Source: Longirhabdus pacifica
GTDB lineage: Bacteria; Bacillota; Bacilli; Paenibacillales; DSM-105158
DNA length: 64,000 bases
Assembly (NCBI RefSeq): GCF_004115085.1
Contig: NZ_QXJP01000010.1
Coordinates: 1-64,000, forward strand
Direction: 5' to 3'
Below are positions 62,914 to 64,000 of this stretch, piece by piece (position 1 is the first letter of the stretch; each line of letters starts with the position of its first letter). The position numbers were made by a program, and so were the translations under genes. The notes beneath the pieces are model-generated. The model ran no database searches and had not been told where the DNA came from. It was given only the letters and a program-made list of their open reading frames with translations.

Positions 62914-63699
62914 TTGAAATTTAATGCTATTTACGAAGACATAGCACAGGTAATTACAAATGCGAAAAAAACGGTCGTATTAACAGGTGCAGGCATGTCA
63001 ACGGAAAGTGGTTTGCAAGATTTTCGCAGTAACAACGGGTTATGGGCTGGAAAAGATCCCATGGAAATAGCGAGTACGCATACGATACGTCCACAATCTT
63101 TCAATGAAAGTGATACACAATATCAGCAACGTATTCACGCGTTTGTTGACTTTTATGTAACGCGAATTAAGGAAGTGAACACACATGAACCCAATGCAGG
63201 CCATCGAATATTAGCCGATTGGGGACGTAAAGGCTATATTTCTAGTATTGTTACGCAAAATGTAGACGGCTATCATGAAGCATGCGGTGATCCCGAAGTA
63301 TTTCCACTGCATGGTACGTTGTTGCGTTTACGCTGCCAACAATGCGATACTGCATATGGTATAGAGAGATATATGTTGACTTCTGATGAGCGTACATATT
63401 TTTGTGACCAATGTGTGACAGGACTCATTCGTCCAAATATTGTACTGTTCGGAGAAGGATTGGATGAGAATTATGTAAAAGCGGAACAAGCTGCGAAACA
63501 AGCAGACGTCATGCTTGTCTTAGGAACGTCACTGCAAGTGATGCCAGCAAGTTATTTGCCGATGGAAGTTGTGGATCGTGGTGGTAAACTCATTATGATT
63601 AACTTTGACGACACGCCATTAGATCGTTACGCAGATCATATCATTCATGGTGAAAAAATTGGAGAGGTATTACATAAAATAGATTCCTTGCTAAGTTGA
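62914..63699 (+). CDS. Sir2-family NAD-dependent protein deacetylase
   Basis: The 261-residue sirtuin has GAGMSTESGLQDFRS, TQNVDGYH, the catalytic HG in FPLHGTLL, and zinc pairs CQQC and CDQC. It removes acyl groups from lysines using NAD. The start is TTG at 62914 with AAAGGAGGG nine bases upstream; the in-frame ATG at 62854 has no ribosome site. Confidence 0.92.
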   Translation: MKFNAIYEDIAQVITNAKKTVVLTGAGMSTESGLQDFRSNNGLWAGKDPMEIASTHTIRPQSFNESDTQYQQRIHAFVDFYVTRIKEVNTHEPNAGHRILADWGRKGYISSIVTQNVDGYHEACGDPEVFPLHGTLLRLRCQQCDTAYGIERYMLTSDERTYFCDQCVTGLIRPNIVLFGEGLDENYVKAEQAAKQADVMLVLGTSLQVMPASYLPMEVVDRGGKLIMINFDDTPLDRYADHIIHGEKIGEVLHKIDSLLS

Positions 63700-63750
63700 A
63701 TAAATAAGTTGAATCCAAATGAAATGAAAGATAAGAATGAATGTAACGTG

Positions 63751-63798
63751 AAAAGGCTGTCCCTCAAGTAAGTTGCTACACTTAGAGGACAGCCTTTT
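63751..63798. terminator. Bidirectional terminator
   Basis: AAAAGGCTGTCC and GGACAGCCTTTT enclose a 24-base loop between the convergent sirtuin gene and the gene at the window end. Confidence 0.85.
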
Positions 63799-63814
63799 CA
63801 TTGTAATGCATAAC

Positions 63815-64000
63815 TTATGATTGTTCTTTCCACATCGCACCAGATGCCGAGCGTTGTCTTGCAAGTTCTTCTCTTTTCTTCCTTACCTCTTCTAAAGGGG
63901 TGTCTTCAATATCTACGAGCCCTGTAAACGTATCGTCGATAGAAAATACAATAGTGGACTGTTGTTGTGTACCGTTTCTGATATATACAACTTCCTCCGA
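63815..64000 (-). CDS. Unknown protein, C-terminal part (runs off the window)
   Basis: Sixty-one codons are open up to the window edge. The visible part has a beta-rich section STIVFSIDDTFTGLVDIEDT and a basic helix VRKKREELARQRSASGAMW. The family is not recognised from this fragment. Confidence 0.6.
   Translation of the reverse strand, partial: SEEVVYIRNGTQQQSTIVFSIDDTFTGLVDIEDTPLEEVRKKREELARQRSASGAMWKEQS

Noticed and set aside
63691-63716. AATAAGTTGAAT motif after the sirtuin gene as another copy of the intergenic repeat
   Set aside because: Only the left arm is present, with no complementary arm or following modules.

Overview
The window is an AT-rich stretch of a low-GC Gram-positive chromosome, most likely from a Bacillaceae-type member of the Bacillota. 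This is inferred from strong AGGAGG-type ribosome sites, frequent GTG and TTG starts, lipoproteins with LxAC lipoboxes, Rho-independent terminators and several Bacillus-type families (DUF4062, DUF4190, DUF418, RRNPP-like TPR regulators). I cannot name the species. I saw no tRNA, rRNA, CRISPR array or intact prophage.

Left part (1-17 kb). The first 2.8 kb is decayed: an IS3-type transposase start, a probably clipped lipoprotein, an Rpn-nuclease remnant, a GrpB-GNAT fusion, and a head-to-head pair of gene stumps (LysR regulator and old-yellow-enzyme oxidoreductase) that looks like a deletion scar. It is followed by an unusual M23 peptidase/lipase-like fusion, a DEAD-box helicase, three tandem paralogous lipoproteins each with its own promoter and terminator, a secreted penicillin-acylase-family enzyme, and a complete ugpCAEB glycerol-phosphate ABC importer.

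Biosynthetic part. Two gene blocks on the minus strand, about 18.6-34.2 kb and 45.2-56.3 kb, look like halves of one dissociated (type II) polyketide or fatty-acid-like pathway. The first block carries two ketosynthases with intact Cys-His-His triads, a shortened ketosynthase-like protein without the Cys, a FabG-type ketoreductase, an ACP, a DUF1702 protein, an ASPIC/UnbV lipoprotein (both known as enediyne-cluster accessories), two methyltransferases, an AMP-ligase, a PhyH-type dioxygenase, a cupin, a sugar-type oxidoreductase and an AraC regulator. The second block carries two more ACPs, two FabZ-like hotdog proteins, a KAS III-like pair, two glycosyltransferases, two alpha/beta hydrolases, an MFS exporter and a set closely resembling butirosin side-chain biosynthesis: ATP-grasp ligase, BtrK-like PLP decarboxylase, ACP and BtrH-like acyltransferase. 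The first block has the KR and no DH; the second has the DHs and no KR. Neither has an enoyl reductase, malonyltransferase or phosphopantetheinyl transferase. I infer an amino-acid-derived (GABA-like) ACP starter extended to an unsaturated chain, then methylated, glycosylated and possibly transferred to an acceptor. The product is unknown.

Between and after the blocks (34.4-43.6 and 56.4-64 kb) lie a thioredoxin, lipoproteins, a Nudix hydrolase, two RRNPP-like regulators, an NSS symporter, an SRPBCC-PDZ fusion, a DUF418 membrane protein, an operon of two LuxI/FeeM-like GNAT proteins with a six-TM chemoreceptor, a VOC protein and a sirtuin. A modular intergenic repeat with a hairpin of conserved loop TGGCTACTGA recurs at about 5.1, 9.6, 17.5, 28.85, 34.95, 43.7 and 49.9 kb, and several copies sit at the borders or joints of the biosynthetic blocks.
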